Source: Paenibacillus sp. H1-7
GTDB taxonomy: Bacteria; Bacillota; Bacilli; Paenibacillales; NBRC-103111
Direction of reading: 5' to 3'
NCBI RefSeq assembly: GCF_022354825.1
Contig: NZ_CP031168.1
Coordinates: 1,117,501 to 1,181,500, forward strand
Length of the DNA: 64,000 nucleotides
Made by a program: the position numbers and the translations under genes. A model generated the notes under the pieces. That model was not told the DNA's origin and did no database searches. It was given only the letters and a program-made list of their open reading frames with translations. This document shows, in pieces, positions 44,322 to 52,302 of the stretch (within the stretch, counting starts at the first letter, position 1; each line of letters begins with the position of its first letter).

Positions 44322-45491
44322 ATGGTTACGAATAAAAGCAAAGTTTATTTATCCTCGCCGCATATGAGCGGGCATGAAATGAAATATATTCAGGAGGCCT
44401 TTGATACAAATTGGATCGCTCCGCTTGGACCGCATGTCGACGCGTTCGAGCGGGAATTCGCTGCATGCGTAGGCGTCCATGGAGCCGCTGCGGTCAGCTC
44501 CGGCACGGCGGCTATTCATTTGGCGCTGCGTCTGCTCCATGTCAAGGAAGGAGATACGGTGTTCTGCTCCAGCCTTACATTCGTTGCGAGCGCGAACCCC
44601 ATTGTCTACTTGGGGGCGGAGCCTGTCTTTATCGACTCCGAGCCGGAGACATGGAATATGTCGCCGCAGGCGCTGGAACGCGCCCTTCAGGATGCAGCCC
44701 GCGCAGGCCGCCTGCCTAAGGCGGTTATTGTCGTCAATTTGTACGGCCAAAGCGCCAAAATGGATGAGCTCGCCGCACTATGCGAAGCTTACCGGGTTCC
44801 GATGATTGAGGATGCCGCCGAATCGCTGGGCTCCTCTTACAAAGGGAAGGCGAGCGGGTCTTTTGGACGGTACGGCATTTATTCCTTCAATGGAAACAAG
44901 ATTATTACGACCTCCGGCGGAGGAATGCTTGTATCGAATGACCAAGAAAGCTTGCATAGAGCCCGGTTCCTGGCAACGCAGGCAAGAGACCAGGCTCCGC
45001 ATTACCAGCACAGCCAGCTGGGATACAACTACCGGATGAGCAACGTCCTTGCGGGCATCGGCAGGGCGCAGCTGGAAGTACTGGAAGACCGGGTGCGCGG
45101 AAGAAGAGCGGTATTCGACCGCTACTATGAAGAGCTGTCCTATTTGCCAGGCATTCAATTCATGCCGGAGCTGAACGGGACCTTCTCCAACCGCTGGCTT
45201 ACGGCCTTGACGCTGGATGAACGCGAAGCCGGCGTTACCGTGTCGCAAGTGCTGGCGTCTTTGGCGGACGAAAATATCGAAGCGCGTCCGGTATGGAAGC
45301 CGCTTCATCAGCAGCCGCTTTTCGATGGAGCCGCGTATTATCCGCATTCCGAGCAGGAAAGCGTATCGGACCGGTTGTTCCGAACAGGCCTATGCCTGCC
45401 TTCCGGAACGAATATGAGCGAAGAGGAACAAACCAGAGTTATCGAATGTATAGTGAACGTTATGATCAGGAAAAGCAGTATCAGCGCGTAA
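44322..45491 (+). CDS. epsN: PLP-dependent sugar aminotransferase (EpsN/PglE type, DegT family)
   Basis: 389 residues from ATG at 44322 with GAGGTGGAG before it. It begins KVYLSSPHMSGHEMKYIQEAFDTNWIAPLGPHV, typical for bacillosamine aminotransferases. The PLP lysine lies in YSFNGNKIITTSGGG, and the EDAAES motif contacts the cofactor. It transfers an amino group to the 4-keto sugar from EpsC. It is the last gene of the block; no strong terminator is visible in the 36 bases before the convergent small gene. Confidence 0.9.
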   Translation: MVTNKSKVYLSSPHMSGHEMKYIQEAFDTNWIAPLGPHVDAFEREFAACVGVHGAAAVSSGTAAIHLALRLLHVKEGDTVFCSSLTFVASANPIVYLGAEPVFIDSEPETWNMSPQALERALQDAARAGRLPKAVIVVNLYGQSAKMDELAALCEAYRVPMIEDAAESLGSSYKGKASGSFGRYGIYSFNGNKIITTSGGGMLVSNDQESLHRARFLATQARDQAPHYQHSQLGYNYRMSNVLAGIGRAQLEVLEDRVRGRRAVFDRYYEELSYLPGIQFMPELNGTFSNRWLTALTLDEREAGVTVSQVLASLADENIEARPVWKPLHQQPLFDGAAYYPHSEQESVSDRLFRTGLCLPSGTNMSEEEQTRVIECIVNVMIRKSSISA

Positions 45492-45527
45492 TCCGAGAAG
45501 TAGGGATATAGGCGTACGGCGGGCGTT

Positions 45528-45686
45528 CTACCGAAGCTTTTGCTCATGGTGCAGCATCTTGTTGTACAGCCTTTGCTTCATCTTCCGATCGAGGCAATCC
45601 TTATAGAGGATGCCGTTGTATGTGAGCATCACCTGGTGGTACGTGCGCTTCGCCTTCTTCCAGCTTTCAGCCAAAAGCGAATTCAT
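45528..45686 (-). CDS. Small basic protein of unknown function
   Basis: 52 residues from ATG at 45686, seven bases after AAAGGAGG. The sequence is basic with aromatic residues (NSLLAESWKKAKRTYHQVM ... DRKMKQRLYNKMLHHEQKLR) and looks like two helices. No family recognised. It is convergent with epsN and divergent from the regulator gene at 45971. An inverted repeat ACATAC/GTATGT (about 45714-45732) is near its promoter. Confidence 0.6.
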   Translation of the reverse strand: MNSLLAESWKKAKRTYHQVMLTYNGILYKDCLDRKMKQRLYNKMLHHEQKLR

Positions 45687-45970
45687 ATGACGACCTCCTT
45701 TTGTAACAAGGTATGACATACAGCCCGTATGTATTCAGTTTAAACGATGCGGCCAAGGGAGAACAAGTTTTGAAGGGAAGAAGGTGGCGGCCTGCGGTTC
45801 CAGGTGTGGTAGGGAAAGAGAGAGCACGTATTCTTTGGACAATGTATCACGGCGAGCAAGCTCAAGCATAGGCTAGTAACGGAGGGATAAGGGTTCATGC
45901 ATGTTATCGAGGGTGTGATGTGGAAAGGGCAAGAAACCGGGACCGCAGCGGTATGGCGGAGTGATAGCGT

Positions 45971-46312
45971 ATGATCGGCAATAACATATCGTCTATTCGC
46001 AAGCAGAGAGGATTCACGCTGTCGGAGCTGTCCGAGCGAACCGGCATTTCCAAGTCGTATTTAAGCAACATTGAGCGTAATCTTAAGCAGAACCCGTCCA
46101 TTCATGTGATGGAAAAGATTGCTTCGGTCTTGAAGGTGGACCTCAAAATGCTGCTCAAAATCGCCGCCGAGGCGGAGGTCAAGCCAAGCGTGGATAAAGA
46201 ATGGCTGGACTTCATCATGGAAATGAAGGAATCGGGTATCGACAAGGACCGAATTCATGAGTTTAAAATCGTGATTGAGTTCATGAAGTGGCACAATGAG
46301 CAAAACAAGTAG
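45971..46312 (+). CDS. SinR-like transcriptional regulator 1
   Basis: 113 residues. The Xre-type helix-turn-helix covers about residues 5-60 (ISSIRKQRGFTLSELSERTGISKSYLSNIERNLKQNPSIHVMEKIASVL). The C-terminal part has the Sin dimerisation segment (DKEWLDFIMEMKESGIDKDRIHEFK), which pairs with SinI-type partners. SinR of B. subtilis represses matrix operons through GTTCTYT sites. Here this is a candidate reader of palindrome A or B. It overlaps the VanZ-like gene by 17 bases. Confidence 0.88.
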   Translation: MIGNNISSIRKQRGFTLSELSERTGISKSYLSNIERNLKQNPSIHVMEKIASVLKVDLKMLLKIAAEAEVKPSVDKEWLDFIMEMKESGIDKDRIHEFKIVIEFMKWHNEQNK

Positions 46313-46709
46313 AAAACGAACCTTTTGGCGATTCGTTTTGGTACCGTTATCATTGGTTATTATGTATATTTTTGGCGCTTACCAAATATTCACCGGAGAG
46401 CATACCAGGATCATCATTCAACAGCTGACAGGGCTGAACGAAGTGCATTCGTATGCCCTTAACGCCATGGTCCGAAAAACGGCGCATATTCTCGCCTATG
46501 GCATCATAGGCATTTGCTTTTATACATTGTTTCGGAAAAAGACGATAATGTACGCTTGGTGCTGTACGACCCTCGTCGCCGTACTGGATGAATGGCATCA
46601 GTCGTTCGTTCCGGGAAGATCGCCGCTCGTTCGCGATATCGTTCTCGATGCGGCGGCGGCTTTGGTGTTTCTGTGGGGCCTTACCTTGTGGAACCGGCGA
46701 AAAAGCTGA
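46296..46709 (+). CDS. VanZ-like membrane protein
   Basis: 137 residues with four transmembrane helices and the VanZ landmarks: RKTAHILAYGIIGICFYTL, LDEWHQSFVPGRSPLVRDIVLDAAAAL. VanZ-family proteins occur with teicoplanin resistance and in many cell-envelope loci; their biochemical role is not settled. It starts inside the SinR-like gene, so the two are co-translated. A terminator follows 32 bases downstream. Confidence 0.87.
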   Translation: MSKTSRKRTFWRFVLVPLSLVIMYIFGAYQIFTGEHTRIIIQQLTGLNEVHSYALNAMVRKTAHILAYGIIGICFYTLFRKKTIMYAWCCTTLVAVLDEWHQSFVPGRSPLVRDIVLDAAAALVFLWGLTLWNRRKS

Positions 46710-46740
46710 TGGTACAAGCCGGGTTGCACCGTCGTGACAA

Positions 46741-46770
46741 AAAGCCCCTTTCGGGGCTTTACGTTTTTTT
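46741..46770 (+). terminator. Terminator between the VanZ-like and second SinR-like genes
   Basis: AAAGCCCC (46741-46748) pairs with GGGGCTTT (46753-46760) around TTTC, followed by ACG and seven T's. Confidence 0.8.
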
Positions 46771-46780
46771 TACATTTAGT

Positions 46781-46809
46781 TTGTTCGTTTTAACGAAATT
46801 TGCTATACT
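46781..46809 (+). promoter_or_regulatory. Promoter of SinR-like gene 2 with an A-type palindrome in its spacer
   Basis: TTGTTC (46781-46786), 17-base spacer and an extended -10 TGCTATACT (TATACT 46804-46809). The palindrome GTTCGTTTTAACGAAA (46783-46798) overlaps the -35 and spacer, with the arms TTCGTT/AACGAA perfect. This points to autoregulation. Confidence 0.55.
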
Positions 46810-46855
46810 AGGGTTAAAGGCTTACCCTAAACAATCGCTAAAAGGAAGAATTGCC

Positions 46856-47179
46856 ATGATCGGTAAACGCGTTCAACAACTGAGAAAACAAAAGGGAATG
46901 TCGCTTACGGAGCTGGCGGAGCGCGCCGGTGTCGCCAAATCCTACATCAGTAGTCTGGAGCGGGATATTCAAAAAAACCCGTCCATCCAGTTTATTGAGA
47001 AAATAGCTGCTGTCTTAAAGGTCCCGATGGACACTTTACTCGATCACGAGGACGGCATCAGGAAGGACCCGGAGCTCGACCAGGAATGGTACGATATTAT
47101 TAAGGAAGCCATGGCGTCCGGAGTAGACAAGCAGCAGTTCCGCAAATTTCTGCATAAGCACCGCCCATCCGACCATTAG
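46856..47179 (+). CDS. sinR: SinR-like transcriptional regulator 2
   Basis: 107 residues; ATG at 46856, seven bases after AAGGAAG. The helix-turn-helix region is IGKRVQQLRKQKGMSLTELAERAGVAKSYISSLERDIQKNPSIQFIEKIAAVL, the exact layout of SinR. The Sin domain is LDQEWYDIIKEAMASGVDKQQFRKFL. Its size matches B. subtilis SinR (111 residues). Its own promoter carries a variant of palindrome A, so it is the best candidate for the A-site repressor. The convergent SinI-like gene ends 50 bases downstream, as a sinI/sinR-like neighbourhood. Confidence 0.88.
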   Translation: MIGKRVQQLRKQKGMSLTELAERAGVAKSYISSLERDIQKNPSIQFIEKIAAVLKVPMDTLLDHEDGIRKDPELDQEWYDIIKEAMASGVDKQQFRKFLHKHRPSDH

Positions 47180-47229
47180 GTTCAAGTTGTTTCCCCGAAC
47201 CGTGTATTTATTTTACCCCTCGTTATTTA

Positions 47230-47430
47230 TTACCCGTGTGCCACCTTGGAGGACGATATCCTCACGGGCTCGAAAGAAACAGAAGCCGACAATGTCTGCA
47301 CATCCCGATCCGGATTTCTTAAGAACGAACGAATGTCTTCCGTACTGAGTCCCAGCTTACGAGCCGTTAGTATCAGATTAGCCCATTCCCAATCAAGCTC
47401 TTCCGTCATCATCTGGTTCGTTGTACTCAT
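47230..47430 (-). CDS. sinI: SinI-like antirepressor
   Basis: 66 residues from ATG at 47430 with AGGAGG before it. Residues about 12-40 (LDWEWANLILTARKLGLSTEDIRSFL) match the SinI domain that binds SinR-type repressors and removes them from DNA. There is no DNA-binding domain. The C-terminal tail (about 26 residues) is polar. The gene is in the opposite orientation to the SinR-like gene and has its own promoter between two B palindromes, unlike the sinIR operon of B. subtilis. Confidence 0.82.
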   Translation of the reverse strand: MSTTNQMMTEELDWEWANLILTARKLGLSTEDIRSFLRNPDRDVQTLSASVSFEPVRISSSKVAHG

Positions 47431-47457
47431 ATGTTACCCTCCTGGATTTTCCGTTTG

Positions 47458-47472
47458 GATACATTTTGTATC
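47458..47472. promoter_or_regulatory. Palindrome B in the SinI-like gene leader (perfect copy)
   Basis: GATACATTTTGTATC, the exact reverse complement of the site at 31156 in the epsC leader. It lies 10 bases downstream of the -10 of the SinI-like promoter. Confidence 0.6.
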
Positions 47473-47481
47473 TTTTGATGT

Positions 47482-47510
47482 ATTATCGCATGTTTTTTCG
47501 CCAAAATCAA
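47482..47510 (-). promoter_or_regulatory. Promoter of the SinI-like gene
   Basis: On the minus strand TTGATT (47510-47505) and GATAAT (47487-47482) are separated by 17 bases. B palindromes flank it on both sides. Confidence 0.45.
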
Positions 47511-47528
47511 TCCCGGTTATATAAAGAT

Positions 47529-47543
47529 TATACAAAATGTATC
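47529..47543. promoter_or_regulatory. Palindrome B upstream of the SinI-like promoter
   Basis: TATACAAAATGTATC, one base off perfect, 19 bases upstream of the -35. On the minus strand it overlaps a TATAAT that could be a second promoter. Confidence 0.5.
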
Positions 47544-47650
47544 TATAAATAATATAGGTCGCCATAAAGGACACAAACTATTCTGTCGGGCGGCAGGCAT
47601 CTCGGGTATAATAGTAAGAAATCGCGATTTCGGGAGAGGATGGGGCGAGT

Positions 47651-48379
47651 TTGGACCTTCAGGAGCTTTGCGGGCTGGTGGCGGAGAGCAGCCGCATTGT
47701 GTTTTTTGGCGGAGCGGGGGTATCTACGGAAAGCCAGATTCCGGACTTTCGCTCGGCGGACGGATTGTACCGGACGAAGAACGGGCATGCCTATCCGCCG
47801 GAGACGATGTTGAGCCGCAGCTTTTTTATGCGGCAGCCGGAGCTGTTTTACGACTTTTACAGGAGTCGGATGATTCATAAAGATGCGAAGCCGAATGCGG
47901 CTCACCATGCGCTGGCCCGGCTGGAGCAAGCGGGGAGGCTGCAAGCCGTGATCACGCAAAATATCGACGGGCTGCATCAGGCGGCCGGCAGCAGGAACGT
48001 GCTGGAGCTGCACGGATCAATACACCGAAACTACTGCATGAGCTGCAGCGCCGGGTACGGCCTGGAGCATATCGTTCAAAGCGCGGATACGGTGCCGAAG
48101 TGTACTGCCTGCGGCGGAATGGTCAAGCCGGATGTCGTGCTCTACGAGGAAGCGCTGGATTCGGACCTATTGGAGAAAGCTGTGTCTAGTATTGCGAACG
48201 CGGACGTTTTGATTGTCGGTGGCACCTCCTTGACCGTTCACCCCGCTGCAGGGTTAATCCGGTATTATGAGGGTAATAAGTTAATACTTATTAATCAATC
48301 GTCGACTCCGTACGACGGGCGCGCCGACTATTTAATACACGACCGTATCGGTAAAGTATTGACCGAGCTTTGCCAATGA
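47651..48379 (+). CDS. SIR2-family NAD-dependent protein deacylase
   Basis: 242 residues from TTG at 47651. All sirtuin motifs are present: FFGGAGVSTESQIPDFRS, TQNIDGLHQAAG, catalytic His in LELHGS, four zinc cysteines (CMSC and CTAC) and GGTSLTVHPAAGL. The enzyme removes acetyl or longer acyl groups from lysines using NAD. The size fits CobB/SrtN-type bacterial sirtuins. The next gene starts 25 bases after the stop. No link to the exopolysaccharide locus is seen except closeness. Confidence 0.93.
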   Translation: MDLQELCGLVAESSRIVFFGGAGVSTESQIPDFRSADGLYRTKNGHAYPPETMLSRSFFMRQPELFYDFYRSRMIHKDAKPNAAHHALARLEQAGRLQAVITQNIDGLHQAAGSRNVLELHGSIHRNYCMSCSAGYGLEHIVQSADTVPKCTACGGMVKPDVVLYEEALDSDLLEKAVSSIANADVLIVGGTSLTVHPAAGLIRYYEGNKLILINQSSTPYDGRADYLIHDRIGKVLTELCQ

Positions 48380-48404
48380 ACGGGAAACGGAGGTGGGGTT
48401 TGCA

Positions 48405-49064
48405 ATGACATCCCTTATCGACAGGGCCGTCGAATTCGCGGCCAAAGCGCATCAAGGACAATTTCGCAAAGGGACGGACATTCCTTATATATCCCACCCG
48501 TGTGCGGTAGGAATGATATTGCTTGCGGCCGGATGCGGGCCGGAGATCGTTGCCGCAGGCATTTTGCATGATACGCTGGAGGATACGGATGCGACCTACA
48601 GCGACTTGGTGGAGCAGTTCGGCCAGAATGTGGCGGATATCGTGATGGGCTGCTCCGAGCCGGATAAGTCGCTCAGCTGGGAGGAGCGTAAGGAGCACAC
48701 CGTTCAATATTTAAAAACCGCTTCCCAGCCGGTTCGTATGGTCGCCTGTGCGGATAAACTGCACAACGTGCGAAGCACGTTAAGGGCCATGCAATCGTGC
48801 GATTCCACCCTCGTATGGAATCGGTTCAAGCGCGGGAAAGAGCAGCAGGAATGGTATTACCGCCAGCTGATCGAAAGCCTGGGACATGAGTCCGCCTTCC
48901 CGCTGCTGACCCTGCTGGAGCAAGAGGTAGAATTGCTGTTCGGCGCAAGAGCAGAATCATCGAAGACATCGAAGCTGAAGTCGGAGCCGGTGCGGGAGGC
49001 TGAGATGGAGCCGGAAACAGAGGCGCCGCTTGGAGAAGGCCTCGATGGCAAGAGCGGCGAATGA
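48405..49064 (+). CDS. HD-domain phosphohydrolase (SpoT/MESH1-like)
   Basis: 219 residues; ATG at 48405 follows GGAGGTG. The N-terminal 150 residues have the RelA/SpoT hydrolase pattern: AAKAHQGQFRKGTDIPYISHPCAVG, AGILHDTLEDTD (HD plus EDT), ADKLHNVRSTL. There is no synthetase or TGS domain, so it may be a small alarmone hydrolase for (p)ppGpp, or hydrolyse another nucleotide. The C-terminal 40 residues are Ser/Glu-rich and low in complexity. Confidence 0.85.
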   Translation: MTSLIDRAVEFAAKAHQGQFRKGTDIPYISHPCAVGMILLAAGCGPEIVAAGILHDTLEDTDATYSDLVEQFGQNVADIVMGCSEPDKSLSWEERKEHTVQYLKTASQPVRMVACADKLHNVRSTLRAMQSCDSTLVWNRFKRGKEQQEWYYRQLIESLGHESAFPLLTLLEQEVELLFGARAESSKTSKLKSEPVREAEMEPETEAPLGEGLDGKSGE

Positions 49065-49271
49065 GCGTTAAGCTGAAGAGCTTGCGCTGCGGGTGATGGG
49101 AAGTCGTCGCGGTGTACGATGGAGCAGGTGGCGCGCTATCCTACAGCGCATCCGGAGCTACAGCACGGGGCCGGAATCCATGCTTTACTAACCAGCCACG
49201 CACTTTATTTTTGCTAATCTAACAACACATCTGTGGCCGAGAAAGGTCCTGAAGCAGGAAAGGAATGGAAC

Positions 49272-50270
49272 ATGGTTCGATTTGGAATTATTGGTACGAA
49301 CAAAATTACGGAACAATTTATTCATGCCGCACGGCAGGCGGAAGGATTCGTCTTGTCGGCAGTCTATTCGCGGACGGAGGAGCGGGCGCAGGAGTTTGCC
49401 GCGAAGTTCGGCATTCCCAACACATTTACCGATTTGAACCTGATGGCCGCGAGCGGCGAAGTGGATGCGGTCTACATTGCGAGCCCGAACAGCTTCCATG
49501 CCGAGCAGGCGATAGTATGCATGGAGCACGGGAAGCATGTGCTGTGTGAGAAGCCTGTCGCATCGAATACAAGCGAGCTGCAAGCGATGATAGCGGCTGC
49601 AAAGGCGAACGACGTGCTGCTGATGGAAGCGCTGAAGTCAACTCTGATGCCTAATTTTCAGGCGGTACGCGACCATTTGCACAAGATCGGGCCGATTCGC
49701 CGCTATTTTGCGAGCTATTGCCAATATTCCTCACGCTACGATGCCTATAAGCAGGGGACGGTGCTGAACGCCTTTAATCCGATCTTCTCGAACGGATCGC
49801 TGATGGATATCGGCATTTACTGCTTGTATCCGGCTGTCGTTCTATTCGGCGAGCCGAGGGCTGTACTGGCTAACGGAGTGATGCTCGAATCCGGAGTAGA
49901 TGGGGAAGGGAGCCTGCTGCTGAAGTACGAAGGGATGGATGCGGTCGTCATGTATTCGAAGATTACTCAGTCGCACTTGCCAACGGAAATTCAGGGCGAG
50001 AACGGCACGATTCTCATCGATAAAATCAACCAGCCGGAAAAAGTCGAAATCCGGTACCGGGACGGATCCGTTGAAGATCTGACCCGGCCTCAGTCGAGCA
50101 AGGACATGGTCTATGAAGTGGAGGAGTTTCTAAGGCTGCTGTCGAGCGGCAAGCGCGAGTCGGCTGTGAACTCCTTCAGCAGCTCCTTGGCTGTGATGGG
50201 CATTATGGATGAAGCCCGGAGGCAGATCGGGCTCCGGTTTCCGGCGGATGAGAAGGCGCTGCACCGCTAA
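49272..50270 (+). CDS. Gfo/Idh/MocA-family oxidoreductase
   Basis: 332 residues, ATG at 49272. The NAD(P)-binding start is VRFGIIGTNKITEQFIHAARQ, the EKP motif is in HGKHVLCEKPVASN, and the C-terminal substrate domain holds GSLMDIGIYCLYPAV. The family oxidises or reduces sugar and cyclitol groups. It is monocistronic by the look of its flanks, with a strong terminator 15 bases after the stop. The substrate cannot be told. Confidence 0.88.
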   Translation: MVRFGIIGTNKITEQFIHAARQAEGFVLSAVYSRTEERAQEFAAKFGIPNTFTDLNLMAASGEVDAVYIASPNSFHAEQAIVCMEHGKHVLCEKPVASNTSELQAMIAAAKANDVLLMEALKSTLMPNFQAVRDHLHKIGPIRRYFASYCQYSSRYDAYKQGTVLNAFNPIFSNGSLMDIGIYCLYPAVVLFGEPRAVLANGVMLESGVDGEGSLLLKYEGMDAVVMYSKITQSHLPTEIQGENGTILIDKINQPEKVEIRYRDGSVEDLTRPQSSKDMVYEVEEFLRLLSSGKRESAVNSFSSSLAVMGIMDEARRQIGLRFPADEKALHR

Positions 50271-50284
50271 TATTTGTGATATTG

Positions 50285-50323
50285 AGCCGTTCCTTAAGTG
50301 TAATAAGGGAACGGCTTTTTTTT
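50285..50323 (+). terminator. Terminator of the oxidoreductase gene
   Basis: AGCCGTTCCTTA pairs with TAAGGGAACGGCT around a short loop, followed by T8. Confidence 0.85.
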
Positions 50324-50415
50324 GCGTGAAGCAGCGAATGGAAAGCTTAGTCGTTGGCGATAGGTCCGCCTAGCTTCCGGCCGCTATATAAGGTGAGTGG
50401 AAGCTGCTGCTTATG

Positions 50416-50444
50416 AAAAAAAGCCCTTTTGTTAAGGGCTTTAA
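50416..50444 (-). terminator. Terminator of the solute-binding-protein gene
   Basis: On the minus strand AAAGCCCTT pairs with AAGGGCTTT around AACAA, followed by further T's. It lies 60 bases past the stop of the gene at 50504. Confidence 0.75.
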
Positions 50445-50503
50445 GATGACGATAGACCAGTTTGGTCAAAAATGTTAACGTTTGCAATCGCATGCCGATG
50501 CGC

Positions 50504-51838
50504 TTACTTCTCCAGCTTTATCTTGGATTGTACCAACGTATTCATCTGCTCATCTGCAAGACGAAGGGCCGTATTAATATCCGCCTGCTTCTTCAATACG
50601 CTTTCGTAAGCATCGATAACAATTTTGTTCGTATCGCCTCCGGTATAAATGGGGGGCTGATTGACTGAAGGCTTCAGCTTCGGAATACTGCTCAAATTAT
50701 AGTTTTTTCCTGCAAATTCCGGAATGCTTTTACCGAACTCCTTTTTCACAGTATCATTGGAAAGTACGGACACCTTGCCGTTTTTGGCCATATTTAACTG
50801 CACATCATCGGATAGCAAAGTCTCTATGACGAGGAAGGCGGCATCCTTGTTTTTGCTGCTTGAAGTAATAGAGAAGTTCGGAGTGTCTACGCCCGTGCCG
50901 TAGCCCATCTTGTCCTTATGCTGCGGATAAGTGACAACGTCCCAGTTCACATCCGGCGCTTTGCGCAGCGCATTCAGCGTGCTGCTGTACCCTGTAATCA
51001 TAGCCAGCTCGCCTTTAAGAAACGCCGTCTGGTTGTTGCCGAAGTTAATCGTGTTGAAAGGCTCGTCCGAATTGCCAGGATAATTATAGACGTTGTCCCA
51101 CAATTCAAATGCTTTTTTCCATGGCTCTGTCGCCATAATCGACTTATTGTCCTTGTCCATCTGGTACAGATTGATTTGTGCGGCCATCCGGGCAACCCCG
51201 TCCGGGAAAAATCCGCGGTACTGGATACCATCGAACGATCTTGTTATTTTCTTCCCTAAATCCCCGACTTCCTCCCAAGTCATCCCGTCCTTAGGATACG
51301 GTACGGCAAATTTATCGAATAACCCTTTGTTGTAAAATAAAGCGAAGGCGTTATTATAGGCAGGCAAGCCTCCCAAATAATCGCTTCTTCCGTTGACCTT
51401 GATGTAGTCCAGAAACTCAGGGATAATCCGGTTCAAATCGAGATTGTACTTTTTGATGAGGGGATCCATGTTATACAGCAGATTCAAATCTTTAAGCTGA
51501 GGAAGGGTGCCGCCGTAACCCATGACAATATCGGGAATATCTCCGGCTGTGACCAGCTCGTTTAAGCCGAACCCTTTTTCGGACGTATTTATGTATTGCA
51601 CGGTGATGTTGGGATACTTTTTGGCCAGCGGATCGGTAATATAAAGCTTCAATTCCTCGTCTGAAAATATCCCTCTGCTGCCCGCAAGCTTAATAGTGAC
51701 AGGCTCGTTGCTGATCTTCGGCGGCGCTGAGCTGTCCTCGGCCGGCTTGGTCGTCCCACCGGAACTGGAACACCCGGATAATGCAATGGCTGCAGTTGCA
51801 AGAAGGATACCTGATTGTTTCCATAAACCATGTCTCAT
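50504..51838 (-). CDS. Sugar ABC transporter substrate-binding lipoprotein
   Basis: 444 residues from ATG at 51838 (GGGAAGG before it). The signal peptide ends in lipobox IALSGC. After a Ser/Gly linker comes a family 1 extracellular solute-binding domain (VTIKLAGSRGIFSDEELKLYITDPLAKKYPNITVQYI ... FNTINFGNNQTAFLKGELAMI). It would capture a sugar or oligosaccharide outside the membrane. No permease or ATPase gene is adjacent, so it is an orphan that depends on proteins coded elsewhere. Upstream are about 1.1 kb without genes. Confidence 0.88.
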   Translation of the reverse strand: MRHGLWKQSGILLATAAIALSGCSSSGGTTKPAEDSSAPPKISNEPVTIKLAGSRGIFSDEELKLYITDPLAKKYPNITVQYINTSEKGFGLNELVTAGDIPDIVMGYGGTLPQLKDLNLLYNMDPLIKKYNLDLNRIIPEFLDYIKVNGRSDYLGGLPAYNNAFALFYNKGLFDKFAVPYPKDGMTWEEVGDLGKKITRSFDGIQYRGFFPDGVARMAAQINLYQMDKDNKSIMATEPWKKAFELWDNVYNYPGNSDEPFNTINFGNNQTAFLKGELAMITGYSSTLNALRKAPDVNWDVVTYPQHKDKMGYGTGVDTPNFSITSSSKNKDAAFLVIETLLSDDVQLNMAKNGKVSVLSNDTVKKEFGKSIPEFAGKNYNLSSIPKLKPSVNQPPIYTGGDTNKIVIDAYESVLKKQADINTALRLADEQMNTLVQSKIKLEK

Positions 51839-52302
51839 AACGTTCAACCTTCCCGTTTGTATTTGGTAATGCATACGTTTTATTTTAATATTTGGAATTT
51901 CAGCAAACTATGGACAAACCCCATAACTATATGGAGAAAAGAAGTAAAGTTATAGCGCTTACATAAATTGTTGTCTGTGTAGGGAGAATGTCTTTCAGAG
52001 TGTGTTGGGAATGGAGAGAAGTGCAAATGGAGGCACGTCGAGAGCAGGCGAGGGTGGGACAGAAGTTGCAGGTGGAGGCGAGTTGAGAACATGTGAGGAT
52101 GGAAGAGAAGGTGCTAGTGGGTGCGTTGAGTGTCTGTATGAGGTGAGCCTGCTTGCGGGTAATCAATTTGCACTTAATATGTAGGAGCATTCCATAACTG
52201 CTAGTTCAGGAACTGTGATGCGGTCGATGGAGGACCCTGCAGGCAGGCTTCTATCTTGCGTCGGCTAAATGTGCAAGGGTAGGCCATTGGCGTGCGTCAG
52301 AT

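Noticed and set aside
52002..52184. Short Gly-rich open frame in the gene-free region
   Set aside because: No ribosome site and a purine-biased composition explain the open frame.
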